DNA from: Limnohabitans sp. Jir61
Lineage (GTDB): Bacteria > Pseudomonadota > Gammaproteobacteria > Burkholderiales > Burkholderiaceae_C
Assembly (NCBI RefSeq): GCF_003063545.1
Contig: NZ_NESD01000001.1
Location: forward strand, 682,001 to 746,000
DNA length: 64,000 bases
Direction: 5' to 3'
Below, piece after piece: positions 60,632 through 64,000 of the stretch. Each line of letters starts with the position of its first letter. Position 1 is the first letter of the stretch. Position numbers and translations under genes: made by a program. A model generated the notes under the pieces. It was not told the DNA's origin and searched no databases. It was given only the letters and a program-made list of their open reading frames with translations.

Positions 60632-61570
60632 TTAAGCGCTATGTTTTTTCTTAGTCACGCCATCGCCGTGAATCTTTTTCAAATAATTGGCGCGAAAGAC
60701 TTTGGGACTCACGCCTGCATGTTTACGGAAAAATCGAGTGAAGTAAGCATCATCATCAAAGCCGAGCTCATGCGCCAACTGTTTGATGGATACGCTGGTG
60801 TAGACCAGCTCTCGCTCAGCTTCTTGCAAGATGCGTGCGTTGATGACCTCCAAGCTCGACTTGCCCAAGACTTCGCGACACAAACGCGACAAATGTCCCA
60901 CAGTGACACCAATTTCATTGGCATAGATTTGCAAGCTGTATTGCTTTCGAAAGTCACGGTCTATCAAGCTTCTGAACTTTTCGATTTGTTGATTTTTTCT
61001 GGAAATCGTGTGATGTGTTTGAAATTCAGACATGCCCGACAGCTTGCTGATGCGATTGACTTGTACCAGCAAGGCCAACAGCAGCGACATGCCTGCGGCC
61101 ATTTGACCCACTGCATGTGTGCGCGATTCTTGTTCAAGCGACAAGAACAAAGGCATCAGCTGCACGATGTATCGCATTTCAGACTGCAAGGACAAAATTC
61201 GAGGGGTTCTTATGGTGTCCAACAATTCAGGCATGACCGAACTGGCAACCGATTCAAGCGTTTTTTGTGTGGCCGTTACGACTGGACCATCGATGGTTTT
61301 AGAGAAATGAAAACCGTGCACATGCCCCGCAGGGATGACCAGCAAGCAAGGCGCTGTGGCGCGTGTTTTGATGTGGTCAATTTGCACGTCCACATATCCA
61401 CTTTTCAAATACAAAATTTGAAAAAAAGAATCGTGGCGATGCGGTTGAATGATCCAGTTGTAAATCTTCGATCGTTGCGGAATCCACTCGAAATTGAACG
61501 AGCTACTCCAGCCCGGCGTGGCCTCGTCGCCATACAAATCGTAGCTAGGGATAACCCGAGAAAGACTCAT
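60632..61570 (-). CDS. AraC-family regulator, PobR-like
   Basis: This 312-residue regulator has an N-terminal cupin-like effector domain with a HRHDSFFQILYLKSG segment and VIPAGHVHGFHFS. The C-terminal pair of helix-turn-helix units contains LQIYANEIGVTVGHLSRLCREVLGKS and SIKQLAHELGFDDDAYFTRFFRKHAGVSP. AraC-type PobR proteins activate 4-hydroxybenzoate genes. Here it lies between two catabolic SDR genes and is divergent from the second SDR/flavoprotein pair, which it may activate. The inducer is not known. Confidence 0.85.
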   Translation of the reverse strand: MSLSRVIPSYDLYGDEATPGWSSSFNFEWIPQRSKIYNWIIQPHRHDSFFQILYLKSGYVDVQIDHIKTRATAPCLLVIPAGHVHGFHFSKTIDGPVVTATQKTLESVASSVMPELLDTIRTPRILSLQSEMRYIVQLMPLFLSLEQESRTHAVGQMAAGMSLLLALLVQVNRISKLSGMSEFQTHHTISRKNQQIEKFRSLIDRDFRKQYSLQIYANEIGVTVGHLSRLCREVLGKSSLEVINARILQEAERELVYTSVSIKQLAHELGFDDDAYFTRFFRKHAGVSPKVFRANYLKKIHGDGVTKKKHSA

Positions 61571-61679
61571 GCGTACTCCTAATTTGCACGAATTGTCCTT
61601 TTATTGGCGTGATTCGTCAATCACAAATCTTATGCAAATTCAAACAATGCAGAACAAGAAATAACGGGAGACTAACTGC

Positions 61680-62492
61680 ATGCGCACAACACAGGACTGG
61701 TTGAAATTGTCCGGCAAAGTCTGCGTTGTGACAGGAGCCGCGAGTGGTATCGGTGCTTCTATCAGCGAATTGCTATGTCAAGAGGGGGCGCATGTGGCTA
61801 TGCTTGACCGCGATGAGGTTGCCGTCAAAAAAATGGCTGACGCCTTGCGTCAGCTAGGCGGTGATGTTTTACCTTTGGTGTGTGATATCAGCCAACCTGA
61901 CGACGTGACCTCGGCTGCACAGAAAGTCCTGTCGCATTGGCAACGCTGCGATGTGTTGGTAAACAACGCCGGGCTGCTACGTGCGGGCTCTTTAAGCGAT
62001 GTGAGCTTGCAAGATTGGCAGCACGTTTTGAATGTCAATCTGACAGGCTATTTGCTTTGCTCACGCGCATTTGTCGAACCAATGAAGTCAGAAGGGCGTG
62101 GCAGTGTAGTGAACATCGCTTCAATTTCTGGTTTGTTCCCGCAGTCGGGCAGCGGCTCATACAGCGCAAGTAAAGCGGGTGTTTTGCAAATGTCTCGGCA
62201 GATGGCAGTGGAGTGGGGGCCGCTGGGGATTCGTAGCAATGCCATTTGCCCCGGCATGATTCGCACGGCTTTGTCAGCCAAGTTTTATGAGGTGCCTGGC
62301 TTTGAAGCCAAGCGTGCTGCAGTCACCGCCAGTCGACGCGTAGGTGAGTCCAGCGACATCGCCAATGTGGCTTTGTTTTTGGCCAGTGAACGCTCGGCTT
62401 ATGTGAACGGCGCTGAGCTCGTGGTTGACGGCGGCATGCAATGCATGTTGATGGACATGGTGCCTCGGCCTGGCTACAACCAATCGAATTGA
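61680..62492 (+). CDS. SDR-family oxidoreductase paired with a KSTD-like flavoprotein
   Basis: This 270-residue classical SDR has TGAASGIGASISELL, LVNNAGLLRAGSLS, the catalytic Ser in NIASISGLF and Tyr-Lys in YSASKAG. It starts 110 bp from the divergent AraC gene, with a GGGAG-like ribosome-binding site. The flavoprotein gene follows after 11 bp. As a pair, alcohol oxidation followed by ring desaturation is plausible, for example hydroxy- to oxo- to unsaturated oxo-cyclohexanecarboxylate, but this is inference. Confidence 0.83.
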   Translation: MRTTQDWLKLSGKVCVVTGAASGIGASISELLCQEGAHVAMLDRDEVAVKKMADALRQLGGDVLPLVCDISQPDDVTSAAQKVLSHWQRCDVLVNNAGLLRAGSLSDVSLQDWQHVLNVNLTGYLLCSRAFVEPMKSEGRGSVVNIASISGLFPQSGSGSYSASKAGVLQMSRQMAVEWGPLGIRSNAICPGMIRTALSAKFYEVPGFEAKRAAVTASRRVGESSDIANVALFLASERSAYVNGAELVVDGGMQCMLMDMVPRPGYNQSN

Positions 62493-62503
62493 GGAGTTGA
62501 ACA

Positions 62504-64000
62504 ATGTCTTTTCCAACGCAATGTGATGTGATCGTGGTCGGCTCAGGTGCTGCAGGTTTGTCCTGTGCCATCACCGCCAAAAAGCGCGGTTTGAATGTGG
62601 TGGTACTTGAAAAAGAACCTGTCTTTGGTGGCACAACTGCTTTGTCGGGGGGGGTGCTGTGGATACCCTTGAATCACCACGGCGTGAAGCAAAATTCCCA
62701 AGATACGGCTGACTTGGTGCACACCTACATGATGCAAGAGACTGGTGCCTTTTACGACCAACAAGCGGTGCAAACCTTCATCGACAACGGCGTCAAGATG
62801 GTGGATTTCTTTGAGCGTGAAACGGAGATGCAATTTATCCCCACGCTTTACCCTGACTATCACCCCGATGTGGCAGGTGGCGCAAACATTGGCCGATCAA
62901 TATTGGCTAAGCCCTATGACATTCGTGGCCTTGGTAACGATATGAAACGATTGAAGCTGCCTTTGAAAACTATCACCTTCATGGGAATGATGTTCAATTC
63001 TTCGAATGCAGATTTGAAGCATTTTTTCCGTGCTACTAAATCACTGACATCGTTCATTTATGTCGCCAAGCGTTTGGTCAATCACATGAAAGAGTTGGTT
63101 TTGTATCAACGCGCTGTGCAAGTCACTAGCGGTAATGCATTGGCCGCTCGTTTGGCTAAGTCAGCGCTTGACTTGGGCATCCCCATCCTCACCGCTACAC
63201 CCGCTGAAAAAATATTGTTCGAAAACGAACAAGTGGTTGGTGTGCAAGCTGGTGGCGAAGCTGTGAGGCGCAATATTCATGCGCGCGTTGGTGTGGTGTT
63301 GGCGTGTGGTGGCTTTCCGCATGACGTTCAGCGAATTGCAAAGACATACACCCACTTAAAAAGCGGAGGAGCGCACCTGTCGCCCACACCTCAATCCAAC
63401 ACAGGCGATGGCGTGCGCTTGGCAGAAACTTTGGGTGCGGATACGCGTATTCGATTCAAAGACTCTGCCGCTTGGATGCCTGTGTCTAAGGTGGATTACG
63501 GTGACGGTGAAGTAGGCGTGTTTCCGCATTTGTTGGATCGCTACAAGCCCGGTGTGATAGGTGTGCTGCGCAACGGCAAACGTTTCACCAATGAATCCAA
63601 CTCCTACCACGATGTAGGTGTCGACATGATTCGTGCATGCGAAGGTCAATCAGAAACAGCTATGTGGCTGATCTGTGACAAGACCACACTGGGTAAATAC
63701 GGGTTGGGCTTTGTCAAACCAGCACCTATGCCCATTGGTAAATTCATTCGTAACGGGTATTTGTTTTGCGGCAACACGCTCTGTGAATTGGCACAAGCCG
63801 CTGGCCTCAATCCACAAGCCTTGGAAGAAACGGTGCGCGATTACAACATAGGCGCCGTAGAAGGACAGGATTTGCAATTTGGTCGCGGCACTACCGCCTT
63901 CAATCGCTACTTAGCTGATCCTGAGCAACAACCTAACCCTTGTGTGGCACCCATTCTGAAAGGCCCTTTCTATGCGGTCAAAGTTGTGATGGGTGACTTG
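62504..64000 (+). CDS. FAD-dependent 3-ketosteroid-dehydrogenase-like flavoprotein, 3' truncated by the window edge
   Basis: The open frame runs without a stop from the ATG at 62504 (GAGGAG 7 bp upstream) to the end of the window, giving 499 visible residues. The FAD fold CDVIVVGSGAAGLSCAITAKKRG is followed by VFGGTTALSGGVLWIP, the arrangement typical of ketosteroid Delta1-dehydrogenases and fumarate-reductase-like flavoproteins. LACGGFPHD and SNTGDGVRLAETLGAD are further family blocks. Such enzymes introduce a double bond next to a ring ketone. The C-terminus is missing. An eight-G run at 62647-62654 lies inside the coding region. Confidence 0.85.
   Translation, partial: MSFPTQCDVIVVGSGAAGLSCAITAKKRGLNVVVLEKEPVFGGTTALSGGVLWIPLNHHGVKQNSQDTADLVHTYMMQETGAFYDQQAVQTFIDNGVKMVDFFERETEMQFIPTLYPDYHPDVAGGANIGRSILAKPYDIRGLGNDMKRLKLPLKTITFMGMMFNSSNADLKHFFRATKSLTSFIYVAKRLVNHMKELVLYQRAVQVTSGNALAARLAKSALDLGIPILTATPAEKILFENEQVVGVQAGGEAVRRNIHARVGVVLACGGFPHDVQRIAKTYTHLKSGGAHLSPTPQSNTGDGVRLAETLGADTRIRFKDSAAWMPVSKVDYGDGEVGVFPHLLDRYKPGVIGVLRNGKRFTNESNSYHDVGVDMIRACEGQSETAMWLICDKTTLGKYGLGFVKPAPMPIGKFIRNGYLFCGNTLCELAQAAGLNPQALEETVRDYNIGAVEGQDLQFGRGTTAFNRYLADPEQQPNPCVAPILKGPFYAVKVVMGDL

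Noticed and set aside
60641-61582. A 313-codon plus-strand open frame antisense to the AraC gene
   Set aside because: The minus strand gives a complete AraC regulator with both helix-turn-helix units; the plus-strand product is Gln/His/Cys-rich without a recognisable domain.

Overview
The window looks like chromosomal DNA of a Burkholderiales betaproteobacterium, most likely a Comamonadaceae member of the Limnohabitans/Rhodoferax/Polaromonas type. This is inferred from protein style, moderate GC and gene neighbourhoods (a LysR-pirin-DoxX-flavodoxin set, an FecCD transporter beside cobO and cobQ, and housekeeping genes such as alaS, dnaE, pgsA, a PpiD-type foldase and HU). No database search was possible. 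Genes are dense and many are translationally coupled through ATGA overlaps.

Layout. 1-3.7 kb: corrinoid uptake and salvage (a truncated BtuC-like permease, a BtuD-like ATPase, cobO, cobQ). 3.7-13.3 kb: chromosomal metabolism and repair (nth, a PLP aminotransferase, an orphan gcvH beside ETF-ubiquinone oxidoreductase, an SDR-thioesterase pair, small CMD/AhpD-fold proteins, a PAS-LuxR regulator divergent from a 3-oxoacid CoA-transferase pair). 13.38-23.43 kb: a 10-kb integrative element bounded by a perfect 55-bp direct repeat. The repeat is the 5' half of tRNA-Gly(CCC) plus its -10 box, so the element sits on the 5' (promoter) side of the tRNA gene. The element is visibly AT-richer than its flanks. 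It encodes a tyrosine integrase, a large primase/helicase-type replication protein resembling the CyRepA1 family, small unknown proteins, a repeat-containing lipoprotein, a probable secreted protein and a class III nucleotide-cyclase-like protein. No capsid, tail or conjugation genes are visible, so it looks like an integrated plasmid or satellite rather than a prophage or ICE.

23.4-47 kb: core genome. This holds a small cysteine-periodic secreted protein, gabD, alaS, a TlpA-like thioredoxin and a Tat-exported transglutaminase. A minus-strand run follows with three tRNA-modification genes (an RluA-type synthase, trmB, gluQ), a renalase-like flavoprotein and a LysR regulator. Then come pirin/DoxX/flavodoxin, trhO, dnaE, pgsA, a DMT exporter, tartrate/malate dehydrogenase, HU, tRNA-Val, a PpiD-like foldase and tRNA-His. 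47.1-49.7 kb: an SOS mutagenesis cassette with a perfect LexA box, in the order umuD-cho-umuC. 49.9-54.2 kb: a bicupin, a spermidine-synthase-like protein, an unknown Rossmann-like protein and an MsbA-type ABC exporter.

54.3-64.0 kb: an alicyclic-acid catabolic island. A MarR regulator (BadR-like) is divergent from badH-badI-aliB-aliA orthologues, the cyclohexanecarboxylate beta-oxidation and ring-cleavage route. These are followed by a 4-hydroxybenzoyl-CoA-type thioesterase, an SDR, a PobR-like AraC regulator, another SDR and a ketosteroid-dehydrogenase-like flavoprotein that runs off the end. The second half may be a different branch, possibly aromatising or handling oxo/hydroxy-cyclohexane intermediates. 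That is inference.
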